The notes beneath the pieces were generated by a model. The model saw nothing but the letters and a program-made list of their open reading frames with translations, was not told where the DNA came from and searched no databases. A DNA stretch of 64,000 nucleotides, taken from the NCBI GenBank assembly GCA_041821185.1, contig JBGUBD010000011.1, forward strand, positions 1-64,000. The letters are read 5' to 3'. Shown here piece by piece: positions 1 through 8,505 of this stretch (positions within the stretch are counted from its first letter, which is position 1; every line of letters starts with the position of its first letter). This DNA is from Phycisphaerales bacterium AB-hyl4 (GTDB taxonomy: Bacteria; Planctomycetota; Phycisphaerae; Phycisphaerales; Phycisphaeraceae). Position numbers and translations under genes: made by a program.

Positions 1-2
1 TC

Positions 3-449
3 CGCATCCGGCTAAAGACCTGCCCCTCCACGGGCGAAAAGTGGACGCCGAAGCACGGCAAATGCCGCATCGTGCCATTGACGGCACGGGCCTCGGACAT
101 CCTAACCAAGGCGATGAAGCAGTCGAGTTCGCCTTGGGCTTTCCAGTCGCCAGACAGCCGAGGTCTACAGAAAGGCAAGTGGACGTACAGCCCGCTGCGG
201 CGACGGCTGCATCTCCGGCTGCGTGAGATGCAGGCGAAGCGGCGCAGCCTGCACGTGCTGCGTCACACGGGGGCCACCTTCTATGCGAATGATGCTGGCA
301 TGCCCGTGGCGCAACTCCAGAAGTTCCTTGGCCATGAGCGCTTGGCCGAGACCCAGCGTTACCTGCACCCGTCGACCGAGGACTTGGCCGCCTCGCTCAA
401 GCGGGTCGACTTCTCCCGCTTGGCCGGAAAAGAGGAAAAGGCCACTTAG
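3..449 (+). CDS. Tyrosine recombinase / phage integrase, C-terminal part (cut by window edge)
   Basis: The reading frame is open from the left edge to a TAG at 447-449, so only the C-terminal catalytic part is visible. It carries the hallmark of lambda-type integrases: an HxLRHTGAT box (H and R of the catalytic set), then LGHERLAETQRYLHP, which holds the second His and the nucleophilic Tyr about 9 residues later. These enzymes cut and rejoin DNA through a 3'-phosphotyrosine. Spacing between the LRHT box and the YLHP tyrosine (about 35 residues) is normal. No IntI-type extra insertion is visible, so I do not call it an integron integrase. The GTG at 72 is inside the conserved frame and is not the true start. 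What it mobilises cannot be seen; a large inverted repeat lies just downstream. Confidence 0.85.
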   Translation, partial: RIRLKTCPSTGEKWTPKHGKCRIVPLTARASDILTKAMKQSSSPWAFQSPDSRGLQKGKWTYSPLRRRLHLRLREMQAKRRSLHVLRHTGATFYANDAGMPVAQLQKFLGHERLAETQRYLHPSTEDLAASLKRVDFSRLAGKEEKAT

Positions 450-520
450 CGAACCATCAGCGGTCGAACGTCGGACAGTAACTTTCAGATTACGTTAACG
501 AACTCACACAAAGGCATTTA

Positions 521-612
521 TACGGCTTGAAGTTAATCCCAGCGCGTCCGGTTCCCTCTCCCTGGGAGGGAGAGGGAGTGGGAAAACGCGCTGGGAATAA
601 CTCGAAACCGTA
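521..612. repeat. 92-bp imperfect inverted repeat downstream of the integrase
   Basis: The left arm 521-547 and right arm 586-612 pair over about 27 positions with few mismatches. A second, nested 9-bp perfect stem (554-562 with 568-576, CCCTCTCCC/GGGAGAGGG) sits in the loop. The transcript would fold as a long two-storey hairpin. It could be a recombination site, a small non-autonomous element or a terminator; nothing in the sequence decides among these. Confidence 0.7.
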
Positions 613-642
613 TTACAGATGGCTAAGCACAGCAACAAGAAA

Positions 643-668
643 AAGCCCACGGATTGCATCCGTGGGCT
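643..668 (-). terminator. Rho-independent terminator of the mrp operon
   Basis: A perfect stem AGCCCACGGAT / ATCCGTGGGCT with a 3-nt loop is followed on the minus strand by TTTTTCTTG, right after the stop of the last antiporter gene. The same stem sequence recurs at 13606-13634 and 37242-37270. Confidence 0.85.
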
Positions 669-671
669 CCC

Positions 672-1154
672 TCACCCGCGCGCACCAAACATCGCCCCCA
701 CATGCCGCTCCAACTCATCCAGCGCCCCCCGCGCATCCATCCGCCCGTCCAGTACATGCACCGCCACTTCGCCCCCGCGCAGCTCGCACGACACTGTCCC
801 CGGCACGAGGCTCACCATGCACACGAATAAAACCCGCGCCGCCATCGACTCCATCTTCAGCGTGTAATCGATAAACGTCGGCTGAACATCCAACGGCCGA
901 CGCACCGCCCGACGCCCCACATCCACCCCGCCAAGCAACGCCTGCCTTAAAAAAAACGGCACGAACCGCATCACCGCCAGCGGATTCACCCACACCCCCG
1001 TCGGCCGCAGCAACGCCAAACTCAGCCCCGCCCCCACTGCCGCCATCGCCACACCGAACCACCACTGATACATCCCCCCCTCCGCCAGCACCCACCACAA
1101 CACCGCGAACACCACAAACCGCACCACGACTGCCAGCAACCACTGTCCCATCAT
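672..1154 (-). CDS. mrpE: Na+/H+ antiporter subunit E (MrpE/MnhE)
   Basis: A 160-residue membrane protein, the usual MrpE length, with an N-terminal hydrophobic region (about residues 3-60) and a conserved cytoplasmic part containing PTFIDYTL and a VSLVPGT motif typical of the family. MrpE is needed for assembly of the multi-subunit cation/proton antiporter. The start chosen is the ATG whose A is also the last base of the upstream subunit's TGA stop (TGATG overlap); a GGAGG stretch lies 7 bases before it. An upstream in-frame start at 1247 would only translate the end of the neighbour in another frame. It is the last gene of the operon and is followed by a terminator hairpin. Confidence 0.9.
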   Translation of the reverse strand: MMGQWLLAVVVRFVVFAVLWWVLAEGGMYQWWFGVAMAAVGAGLSLALLRPTGVWVNPLAVMRFVPFFLRQALLGGVDVGRRAVRRPLDVQPTFIDYTLKMESMAARVLFVCMVSLVPGTVSCELRGGEVAVHVLDGRMDARGALDELERHVGAMFGARG

Positions 1155-2932
1155 CACAAGCCTCCACTTCCCACACCCCGCCCCATCACCACCGCCAGCG
1201 CCAACACGAGGATCAACAGAATAAACATGATCCCCCCCGCGCCCCATCGGACGAGCACGATCTCGCCCACTGCCATCGTCTTGCTGACTTTCAGCAGCAG
1301 ATAGTTCCGCATCGCAAACGCCGACTCACTTAATCGTGTCGACGCCGGGATCACCACACCCTCCCATGGCCGACGCATCAGATCAATCCCCCACCGCACG
1401 ATCACCAGCGCATCCCCCGGCGGCACGCGCATCCACCACGCAATCGTCACCCCTCGCCACACCATCGCCATCAACAACAACAGCCCCAAGCCCACCGGCC
1501 AGAACGCCGCCCACATCGCGTCCCAAGCAAACTCAGGCCGCGCCGCCACCCCCGTCGGCTCCAGTCGCAACACCGTCGGCGTCACCCACGTCATCCCCAC
1601 CACCAACGCCAGCAACACCAGCCAAGGCCCCCACAACCCCTGCTTGTAATCATGCTCCTCGTTACGATGCTCACGCCTCAACAACCAGAACAGACGGCCC
1701 ATCAACAGTGTCGTCCCCACCGCCGCGATCGGCAACAGCAACTCCACCCAACCCAGCCACGCGTGAGGCAGATCGCCGCCAAGGTCTTTCAGCCACATCT
1801 TTGCCAGGTAACCACTGCTCAGCGGCATCCCCGCCAGGCTCAGCGCCGCCACCACCACCCCCGCGTACAACCCCACCGTCCGCCACCCACCACGCCCGCC
1901 ATGCATCGCCACCCCCACCGCCAGAAACAGCGCCGCCTTCGCGAGCCCGTGATGCATCGCATACAACGCCACCACCACCACCGCCGTCGGCCAAAGCGTC
2001 GGCTCCATCAATCCCAACCCCACCCCTACCGTCATGAACCCCACCTGACTCACCGACGAATACGCCAGGTTGCTCTTCGGATCACGCTGCACCAACCCGA
2101 ACAGCACGCCGACGATCGCCCCCGCAAGGCCGAAGCCGACCATCACCGCCCCGAACGCGACCATCGGCTCAACCCCGCCCGGGAAAAACCGCAACCAGCC
2201 CAACACCCCCGCTTTGATCATCGCCCCGCTGAGTACCGCGCTTGCCGGCGTCGGCGCAGCCGGGTGTGCCAAAGGCAGCCACATATGCAACGTAAACAGG
2301 CCCGCCTTCACGCCGAAGCCCACCAGCAGCAGCACCATCGTCAACGTCGCGCCCGGCTGGACCAGCACATGCTCCGCCATGCCCTCCATCGACAGGTCCG
2401 GCAGCGTCGCCGCCAACCGCAGCAACCCCACCAGCAACACCGCCTCGCCCGCCACCGACATCGCGATGTAAACCTTGCCCGCGAACAGCGAGGGCGAATC
2501 GCCCTGCAATGCCACCAGCCCGAACGCCGCGAACGTCATCAACGTGAAAAACAGGTAGAAGCTCGCAACATCAAAACTCACCACCAGCCCGAGGTTGCCC
2601 GTCATTGCCAGCAGAAACCACATCCAGAACACGTCGTGTTTCGGGTTGTCGCGCATGTACGCCGACGCATAAAACCCCGCGATCAACCACAACGTCGACA
2701 CCAGCAGCGCAAACAACCGCCCCACGCCATCAAGCCCGAACGCCCCGCCCAGCAACCACCAATCGGCCCGCGCAAACAGATCCGTCGGCCAAGCCAGCGA
2801 CAACACCACCGCCGGCCACGCCACCCACGGCGCCAACACCCGCGCAAGCCGACGCGTCGGCTCATCCGCGCTGAGCATCAACGCCACCACCACCGGCAGC
2901 CCCAAAATCAGCAACCACAAACTCGCCATCAC
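1154..2932 (-). CDS. Mrp-type antiporter subunit, ND5/NuoM-like (third copy)
   Basis: A 592-residue polytopic protein of the Proton_antipo_M family (NuoL/M/N, MrpA/MrpD). Visible family marks are the FKAGLFTLHMWLP-type segment (here VKAGLFTLHMWLP) and the PTPASAVLSGAMIKAG segment that carries the transmembrane lysine, plus a HHGLAKAALFL helix. A second-helix acidic residue of the LELVG type is replaced by FTLMTFAAFGL, so part of the usual proton channel may be altered. It ends in extra C-terminal membrane helices. It lies 55 bp after the previous subunit; that gap carries four 7-bp repeat units. Likely role: proton-translocating subunit of the Mrp-like complex in the cytoplasmic membrane. Confidence 0.85.
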   Translation of the reverse strand: MMASLWLLILGLPVVVALMLSADEPTRRLARVLAPWVAWPAVVLSLAWPTDLFARADWWLLGGAFGLDGVGRLFALLVSTLWLIAGFYASAYMRDNPKHDVFWMWFLLAMTGNLGLVVSFDVASFYLFFTLMTFAAFGLVALQGDSPSLFAGKVYIAMSVAGEAVLLVGLLRLAATLPDLSMEGMAEHVLVQPGATLTMVLLLVGFGVKAGLFTLHMWLPLAHPAAPTPASAVLSGAMIKAGVLGWLRFFPGGVEPMVAFGAVMVGFGLAGAIVGVLFGLVQRDPKSNLAYSSVSQVGFMTVGVGLGLMEPTLWPTAVVVVALYAMHHGLAKAALFLAVGVAMHGGRGGWRTVGLYAGVVVAALSLAGMPLSSGYLAKMWLKDLGGDLPHAWLGWVELLLPIAAVGTTLLMGRLFWLLRREHRNEEHDYKQGLWGPWLVLLALVVGMTWVTPTVLRLEPTGVAARPEFAWDAMWAAFWPVGLGLLLLMAMVWRGVTIAWWMRVPPGDALVIVRWGIDLMRRPWEGVVIPASTRLSESAFAMRNYLLLKVSKTMAVGEIVLVRWGAGGIMFILLILVLALAVVMGRGVGSGGL

Positions 2933-2954
2933 CTCACCTTATCCAAGCCTCAAC

Positions 2955-2982
2955 TCAAAACTCGAAACCAGAAACTCGAAAC
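2955..2982. repeat. 7-bp periodic repeat, 4 units (locus A)
   Basis: Four consecutive heptamers TCAAAAC, TCGAAAC, CAGAAAC, TCGAAAC between two antiporter subunit genes. They belong to the same family as tracts at 17428, 27625 and 46875-46997. Confidence 0.8.
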
Positions 2983-2987
2983 TCCCA

Positions 2988-4487
2988 TCACAACCCTTCA
3001 TACAACCGTCCCGCAATAATCTCCGCCACCGCCAGCGGACTGATCGGCGACGCCGCAAACACACCCGCCGCCACCGACAGCAACGCCGTCGTCACCGCCG
3101 GCGCCAGCAGCATCATCCGCGTCTCCCACCGCGCCTCCGGCATCCGCTCATCCCAAGGCCCCGCGGGCGAACGGAACCATGCCACATGCACGATTGGCAG
3201 AAAATACATTGCGTTGAGCAAACTGCTGACGATCAACACCCCCACCACCCAACCCTGCTCCGCCGCGAGCGCCCCCAACCCCAGGTACCACTTGCTCACG
3301 AACCCCGCCATCGGCGGCAGGCCGATCATCCCCAGCGCACCAACCGTAAACGCCGCCATCGTCCAGGGCATCCGCCGACCAATGCCATGCATCTCGCTGA
3401 CCTTGTGCACGTGCAACGTTTCCGCGAAATTGCCCGCGCAGAAAAACAGCGTGATCTTCATCAGCCCCTGGTGCACGAGGTGCACCAGCGCCCCCACGCT
3501 CGCCAGCGGCCCCACGATCGCCGTGCCCAACGTGATATACGCCAGTTGGCTCACCGTCGAAAACGCCAACCGACGCTTCAGGTCATCCTGCATCAGCGCC
3601 CGCACCGAGCCATACACAATCGTCACCGACGCCAGCACCGCCAACGGCCCCAGCAGCCCCAACTCGTACGCCACCGGCGTGCTGAAAATCTCATACACCA
3701 CCCGCACGATCCCGTACGCCCCCGCCTTCACCACCGCCACCGCGTGCAGCAGCGCGCTCACCGGCGCCGGCGCGACCATCGCCTGCGGCAGCCAGCCATG
3801 CAACGGCACCAGCGCCGCCTTCACACCCAGCCCGGCCATCATCAACACGAACATCACCCGCAACGACCACGCATGCGAATCAACAAAGTCGCTCAAAATG
3901 CCGCCAACCGCAAAGTCCGTCTCACCCGTCAGCAGCTTCAGCCAGATGATGCCCGCCAGAAACAGCGCCCCGCCCGTCAGCGTGTAGAACAGATAGTTCC
4001 GGCCCGCCAGCAACGCCGACCGCGTCCCGCGATGCACCACCAGCGGATACGTCGCCAGCGTCAGCATCTCGTAGAAAATGAAAAACGTCAGCAGGTTGCC
4101 CGCCAGCGCAATGCCCATCGTCGCGGTGACGCACAAACTGAAAAACCCGAAAAAGCGGCTACGGTACGGCGACCCCTCCAAGTACCCCACCGCATACACC
4201 GTCGTCACCAGCCACAACACCGCTGACAGCGACATGAACAAAATCGAGATCGCGTCCACGCGCAGCAGCAGCTCAAAGCCCGGCACGATCGGCAGTCGCG
4301 TCTCATACGCCACCCCCGTAAGCATCCCCACAAACACCAGCACCGTCAGCAACAGCTTCACCACCGCGCCCGCAAGGTTGAGCACCGTCCGCACCAGCAC
4401 CTGATCCTCATCCAGGAAGAAGATCGCGATGCCCGTGCCCAGCGAGCTGAACAGAATCAACAAAGGCAGCCAGTACGCCCAGTTCAC
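2988..4487 (-). CDS. mrpD: Mrp-type antiporter subunit D, ND5/NuoM-like (second copy)
   Basis: A 499-residue polytopic Proton_antipo_M protein. Visible hallmarks are FFIFYEMLTLATYPLV with the conserved membrane Glu, GLGVKAALVPLHGWLP with the conserved Lys, and APVSALLHAVAVVKAG with the second Lys. Length is normal for MrpD. The start overlaps the stop of the previous subunit by 4 bp (ATGA type), so translation is probably coupled. The protein should form one of the ion channels of the Mrp-like complex. Distinguishing MrpD from NuoM/HyfB-like relatives needs an alignment, but the neighbours (MrpB, C, E, F, G) argue for Mrp. Confidence 0.9.
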   Translation of the reverse strand: MNWAYWLPLLILFSSLGTGIAIFFLDEDQVLVRTVLNLAGAVVKLLLTVLVFVGMLTGVAYETRLPIVPGFELLLRVDAISILFMSLSAVLWLVTTVYAVGYLEGSPYRSRFFGFFSLCVTATMGIALAGNLLTFFIFYEMLTLATYPLVVHRGTRSALLAGRNYLFYTLTGGALFLAGIIWLKLLTGETDFAVGGILSDFVDSHAWSLRVMFVLMMAGLGVKAALVPLHGWLPQAMVAPAPVSALLHAVAVVKAGAYGIVRVVYEIFSTPVAYELGLLGPLAVLASVTIVYGSVRALMQDDLKRRLAFSTVSQLAYITLGTAIVGPLASVGALVHLVHQGLMKITLFFCAGNFAETLHVHKVSEMHGIGRRMPWTMAAFTVGALGMIGLPPMAGFVSKWYLGLGALAAEQGWVVGVLIVSSLLNAMYFLPIVHVAWFRSPAGPWDERMPEARWETRMMLLAPAVTTALLSVAAGVFAASPISPLAVAEIIAGRLYEGL

Positions 4488-6004
4488 TCGGCCACCTCCC
4501 CCTGATGCGTCCCGACATGCGCCGCCTCAACGAACGGCGTGCCCATCTCCAGCAACGCGAACGGCTCGACCGCGCGCAAGCCAATCAATACCGCCAGCAA
4601 CGCAAGCACCATCGCCGTCGCTTGCAACAGCTTCGGCACGGGCTTGAACGCCGGCGGGCTCGGCGGCAAAAACGCATACCGTATCACCATGAAAATATAA
4701 GCCGCCGTCAGCAACCCGCCACCGAGAATCACCACCGCCCACCACCACTGCCCCGTCTCGATCGCTGCACTGACCAGAAACCACTTCGCCACGAACCCCC
4801 CGCTTGGCGGCAGCCCCATCAAGCTCACCCCCGCCAGCGCGAAAGCAAACGTCGCCACCGGCAGTTCGTGCGCCATCCCCCGAAAATGTCGAATCCGATC
4901 GCTGCCTACACTCAGCAGCACCGCCGCCGCCGCGAGGAACATCGCCGACTTCGCCAGCGCATGCGATAGCATGTGATACATCCCGCCCGACCACGCACCA
5001 CCATGCCAGGCCTCGCTCCCGCCGTACGGAATCGTCAACGGCACGAGCAGGAACATGTAGCCCAGTTGCGCCACCGTCGAGTAGGCGATCAACAGCTTCA
5101 GTCGGCGTTGCAGAATCGCCTGCACCGATCCGCCGACGATCGCCCCCGCCGCCAGCACGCCAACCACCTGCCCGAACGTCGGCGAAAGCAGATCCGCAAA
5201 CACCACAAACCACAATCGCAGCAGCAGGTAGAACGACACCTTCACCACCAGCGCCGAAAGGATCGCGCTCACCGGCCCCGGTGCGCTCGAATGTGCAGGC
5301 GGCAGCCAGAAGTGCAACGGAAACAACGCCGTCTTCACAAACAGCCCCACACTCATCAGCGCCATCGCCATCCACGTCGCAGGCTCACCCGTCAACTGCG
5401 CGCCGATCAGGTACAGGTCCAGCGTGCCATACCGCGCGTACAGCATCGCCACGCCGAGCAAGTAACCCAGCGACGCCATCAGCGAGGCGAGCAGGTAGCG
5501 CATCGCGGCGGTGAGCACTTGCGTGTCGCGGCCGATGAGCATCAGCGCCACCGCCGACAGCCCCACCAGTTCCAACGCGATGTATAGATTGAACAAGTCC
5601 GCCGACGCGAACGCCAGGTTCATCGACGCCCACAACGTCAACCACACCGGCCAGTACCCGCCCGCCGACGACCACCGCCCCGGCCCGCTGGCTGCATGAT
5701 CGCGCACGCCGAAGTAGGTCAGCGACGCCACGCTGATCGCCAGCGCCACCACCGCGGTCATCCCCAGCATGAACACGTTCAACCCGTCGACGTAAAGCTC
5801 GACGCCCAGCGGCGCGCCCCACCCGCCAAGCTCATGCCGCATCACCCCCCCGTCATACACCAGCCACGTGACCATCGCCCCCGTCACTGCGGTCGCCAGC
5901 GCAAACGCGCCCCCCACCGCCGGCGCAAGCCGACCCGGCCCCACGAACGTCGCCGCAGCGCCGAGCAACGGCAGGCAGATTGACCACACCACCAGGTCGC
6001 TCAC
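4484..6004 (-). CDS. mrpD: Mrp-type antiporter subunit D, ND5/NuoM-like (first copy)
   Basis: A 506-residue polytopic Proton_antipo_M protein with LYIALELVGLSAVAL (membrane Glu), GLFVKTALFPLHFWLPPAHS (conserved Lys and the LP-PAH loop) and GPVSAILSALVVKVS (second Lys). All residues expected for the proton path are present, so this is the best candidate for the true MrpD. It overlaps both neighbours by 4 bp. It is the first of three ND5-like subunits in a row; canonical Mrp operons encode two (MrpA and MrpD). Confidence 0.9.
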   Translation of the reverse strand: MSDLVVWSICLPLLGAAATFVGPGRLAPAVGGAFALATAVTGAMVTWLVYDGGVMRHELGGWGAPLGVELYVDGLNVFMLGMTAVVALAISVASLTYFGVRDHAASGPGRWSSAGGYWPVWLTLWASMNLAFASADLFNLYIALELVGLSAVALMLIGRDTQVLTAAMRYLLASLMASLGYLLGVAMLYARYGTLDLYLIGAQLTGEPATWMAMALMSVGLFVKTALFPLHFWLPPAHSSAPGPVSAILSALVVKVSFYLLLRLWFVVFADLLSPTFGQVVGVLAAGAIVGGSVQAILQRRLKLLIAYSTVAQLGYMFLLVPLTIPYGGSEAWHGGAWSGGMYHMLSHALAKSAMFLAAAAVLLSVGSDRIRHFRGMAHELPVATFAFALAGVSLMGLPPSGGFVAKWFLVSAAIETGQWWWAVVILGGGLLTAAYIFMVIRYAFLPPSPPAFKPVPKLLQATAMVLALLAVLIGLRAVEPFALLEMGTPFVEAAHVGTHQGEVAE

Positions 6005-6312
6005 GCGTCTCGCTCCTCCGGCAAACGCAACTGCCCGGTCCGCCGATGGATCGCCTTCGCAAGGCTGATCGCAAACGCCGTCGCCGCCACCGCCACCACG
6101 ATCCCCGTAATCACCATCGCCTGCGGCACCGGGTCCGTCGTCTCCGGCTCACCCCGTCGCGTCATCGCGCCGAAGAAAAGAAACACCGCCGAGCCCATGA
6201 TGTTCAACGCCATGATCTTCCGGATCAGGTGCGCATACGAAATCAAACCCCACAGCGCAAAACAGAACACGATGACCGCCGCCATCGCGTAGATCGTCGC
6301 CTGGTCCATCAT
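6001..6312 (-). CDS. mrpC: Na+/H+ antiporter subunit C (MrpC/MnhC, NuoK-like)
   Basis: A 103-residue protein with three transmembrane segments. It shows the NuoK/MrpC pattern: LIRKIMALNIMGSAVFLFF in the second helix, then DPVPQAMVITGIVVAVAATAFAISL in the third (the DPxPQALVLTAIVIG signature). MrpC is homologous to the complex I subunit NuoK. It overlaps the flanking antiporter genes by 4 bp on each side. Confidence 0.92.
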   Translation of the reverse strand: MMDQATIYAMAAVIVFCFALWGLISYAHLIRKIMALNIMGSAVFLFFGAMTRRGEPETTDPVPQAMVITGIVVAVAATAFAISLAKAIHRRTGQLRLPEERDA

Positions 6313-7076
6313 CTGTCATCCCCCTCCACCGTCACCGCCTCATCGCCCGGCGAAGCCACCACCACCAGCGACCACAACGCCGCCGCAATCGACACCGTCG
6401 CCGCCACCTCCAACACAAAGATCAGCTCACCCGCCCAAGCCGTCGGCCACTGCATAAACGCCCCACCATCATCCAACATCATCAACCCCACCCACATAAA
6501 CAGCACCAGCGCCAACGTGTACACGCTTCGCAACAACCAACCCGGCACGCGATGCAGGCAGTCCACCCCCGACAGCCGCGCGACCACGCCCCCGGCCGCC
6601 CACAACGCCCCCGCCTGAAACGCACCGCCCGGACCATGCGTCCCCCGCCACAGCAAGTACCCGCCCGTCATCGCCATCAGCGGAATCAACACCCCCGCCA
6701 GCCTCGGCAGCATCTCGCCATGCCCCGTCGTATTGCCAAACCCGCTCAGATCATCCGCCCGCAGTAGCACCATCGCCCCCACCATCGCCAACCACAGAAT
6801 GACCAGTTCCAGCCATGTATCCATCGCGCGGTAGTTCAGCAGCACCGCGGTCACCGGGTTGGTCACGCCGCTGTCGTCCAGCGCCGCCTCCGCCTCGGCC
6901 GTCAGGTTCACCACTGGCTGCCCCGTCAACGAAAACACCACCACGCCCATCGCCCCCGCAAGCACCATCGCCAGCACCAGCGAGATCACCCGCGGCGGAC
7001 GACCGACCACCAGCGTCGTCCAACCCGCGTGCCGCGATAACTCCGCCCGCCTCGTGCTCGTCTGCTCCTGTCTCAT
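6309..7076 (-). CDS. mrpB: Na+/H+ antiporter subunit B with MbhE-like N-terminal part
   Basis: A 255-residue membrane protein. The C-terminal half is a recognisable MnhB domain (GVLIPLMAMTGGYLLWRG, then HGPGGAFQAGAL, matching the GHxxPGGGFQGG signature). The N-terminal part (about residues 65-105) has DSGVTNPVTAVLLNYRAMDT followed by a hydrophobic helix, which is the pattern of the MbhE/MrpA C-terminal segment. In classic Mrp operons this piece is the tail of MrpA; here it is joined to subunit B. The start overlaps the stop of the DUF4040 gene. Confidence 0.85.
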   Translation of the reverse strand: MRQEQTSTRRAELSRHAGWTTLVVGRPPRVISLVLAMVLAGAMGVVVFSLTGQPVVNLTAEAEAALDDSGVTNPVTAVLLNYRAMDTWLELVILWLAMVGAMVLLRADDLSGFGNTTGHGEMLPRLAGVLIPLMAMTGGYLLWRGTHGPGGAFQAGALWAAGGVVARLSGVDCLHRVPGWLLRSVYTLALVLFMWVGLMMLDDGGAFMQWPTAWAGELIFVLEVAATVSIAAALWSLVVVASPGDEAVTVEGDDR

Positions 7077-7318
7077 CGCTCACCGTTTCCCCGCTGAACC
7101 GCACCGACCGCTTCCAGCAACAGCGCCCCCGTGATCCCCGCGCCGATCGCCGCCTCCGCCAACGCAACGTCCGGCGAGCCCATCCGCACCCACCCCACCG
7201 CCACCATCATGCCATACACAATAAACAGCACCACCGCCGCAAACGCCCCGCGCACCGACAGCGCCGCCACCGCCAGCAGCACCACCATCAAACCCAGCAA
7301 CAAATCAAGCAACACCAT
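7073..7318 (-). CDS. DUF4040 / MbhD-like antiporter subunit (MrpA C-terminal module as a separate gene)
   Basis: An 81-residue protein with about three helices and the DUF4040 signature MGSPDVALAEAAIGAG; the D and E residues are typical of the module found at the C-terminus of MrpA or as free-standing MbhD. The start is the ATG at 7318; a longer frame up to 7354 would overlap the previous gene further and lacks conserved residues. It sits between mrpG and mrpB, with 4-bp overlap downstream. Confidence 0.87.
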   Translation of the reverse strand: MVLLDLLLGLMVVLLAVAALSVRGAFAAVVLFIVYGMMVAVGWVRMGSPDVALAEAAIGAGITGALLLEAVGAVQRGNGER

Positions 7319-7325
7319 GACACAC

Positions 7326-7637
7326 TCACCGCTCACCACGCGACCGCAACCCACTCAATCCCCTTAGCCCCTGCTCCGCCACAAGGTAACACGCGCTCGT
7401 CGACGCCAGCAGCACCAGCAACCAGATCATCGCCAGCTTCACCCCCACGGGCACACTCTCAACTTGAAACATCAACCCCAGCACGACAAACCCCAGCCCG
7501 AGGTTGTCCGCCTTCGTCAGCGCGTGCAGCCGACTGTGCACATCCGCAAAGCGCAGCAACCCCACCGTGCCCAGCGTAAAAAACACCAGCCCCACTATCA
7601 CGAACAGCACCGTCAGCCCGTTGAGCAGCATTGTCAT
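7326..7637 (-). CDS. mrpG: Na+/H+ antiporter subunit G (MrpG/MnhG/PhaG)
   Basis: A 103-residue protein with three predicted helices. It shows the MrpG signature FFTLGTVGLLRFADVHSRLHALTKAD, in which RFPDxxxRxHAxxKAxTLG is conserved in the family. Length is standard. It overlaps mrpF by 4 bp, so the two are probably coupled. Confidence 0.93.
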   Translation of the reverse strand: MTMLLNGLTVLFVIVGLVFFTLGTVGLLRFADVHSRLHALTKADNLGLGFVVLGLMFQVESVPVGVKLAMIWLLVLLASTSACYLVAEQGLRGLSGLRSRGER

Positions 7638-7927
7638 GATTCTTCACCCTCCGACGCCGACCCACCGCCCCACGCCCGCTGCGTAAACGCGATCGTCGCC
7701 ACCGCCGCCAGCATCGCCAGCACCAGCGCCACATCGCGCACCGCCCCGATCGCCATCGCCTCGCTGAGCAGCAGCAGCACCGCCACCCCCGTCGTCCCGA
7801 ACAGTTGAGCCGACAGCATCCGGTCCGCCGCCGTCGGCCCACGCAACACACGCACCATCCCCCCCGCCACATTGATCAACAGCCACGCCGTCGCTGCAAG
7901 GTAAAACCAGTTCATCACCCCCATCAT
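7634..7927 (-). CDS. mrpF: Na+/H+ antiporter subunit F (MrpF/MnhF)
   Basis: About 90-100 residues with three helices and the family motif RVLRGPTAADRMLSAQLFG (RLxRGPTxxDRVxAxD in relatives). The start is uncertain: in-frame ATGs lie at 7927, 7924 and 7915, and a GTG at 7951. The Met followed by NWFYLAAT at 7915 has a GGGGG run just upstream and matches family N-termini equally well. It is the first gene of the mrp operon; no strong promoter was recognised in the 40 bases upstream. Confidence 0.88.
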   Translation of the reverse strand: MMGVMNWFYLAATAWLLINVAGGMVRVLRGPTAADRMLSAQLFGTTGVAVLLLLSEAMAIGAVRDVALVLAMLAAVATIAFTQRAWGGGSASEGEES

Positions 7928-7967
7928 AAACCACCACGCCCACACCCCCACACTCCGCGCCCCTTAA

Positions 7968-7993
7968 AGCCCGGGCATGGCCATGCCCGGGCT
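7968..7993. repeat. 26-bp perfect palindrome upstream of trmL
   Basis: Perfect self-complementary sequence beginning AGCCCGGGCATGG, preceded by TAA and followed by a run of C. A close relative with the same flanks lies at 8506-8530 after trmL. Confidence 0.85.
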
Positions 7994-8031
7994 CCCCCAC
8001 GCCCCTCGCCTTCACTCACTAAAATCCCCCC

Positions 8032-8505
8032 ATGCTCCACGTCGCCCTCTACCAGCCGATGATCCCGCCCAACACCGGCGCTACTGCCCGCCAGTGCGTC
8101 GGCATGAACGCCCACCTTCACCTCGTCGGCCCCCACCGCCTCGACCTCTCCGACCATGCCGTCAAACGCGCAGGCCTCGACTACTGGCCGCACCTCATCC
8201 TCACCAAACACCCCACACCCGACGACTTCGTCGACTGGCTCGCCCGCGAAAACAAATCGCCCTGGCTCGTCACCAAACTCGGCGAGCATCGTTACGACCG
8301 CGCCCCTTACGCCGACGAAGACGTCCTGGTCTTCGGCAACGAAAAGGAAGGCATCCCCCAGGCTTGGCATGACCGTTGGCCCGACCGCCGTATCAGCGTG
8401 CCCATCCTCGGCCAGATCCGCAGCTACAACCTCGCCAACACCGTCGCCATCGTCCTCGCCCAGGCAACCTCCACCGCCGCCCTCTACCCCCCGCCCCACC
8501 CATAA
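8032..8505 (+). CDS. trmL: tRNA (cytidine(34)-2'-O)-methyltransferase (SPOUT family)
   Basis: A 157-residue SPOUT methyltransferase of TrmL size. It starts with the family pattern xLYQPMIPPNTGATARQC, contains the KRAGLDYW segment, the knot motif VFGNEKEGIPQ and the cofactor-binding ending SYNLANTVAIVLAQ. TrmL methylates the wobble nucleotide of tRNA-Leu isoacceptors in the cytoplasm. It is a single-gene unit on the plus strand, flanked on both sides by nearly identical hairpins. Confidence 0.93.
   Translation: MLHVALYQPMIPPNTGATARQCVGMNAHLHLVGPHRLDLSDHAVKRAGLDYWPHLILTKHPTPDDFVDWLARENKSPWLVTKLGEHRYDRAPYADEDVLVFGNEKEGIPQAWHDRWPDRRISVPILGQIRSYNLANTVAIVLAQATSTAALYPPPHP

Noticed and set aside
521..612. 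Integron attC site.
   Set aside because: The arms lack the RYYYAAC / GTTRRRY core pair, and the integrase fragment lacks the IntI-specific insertion.
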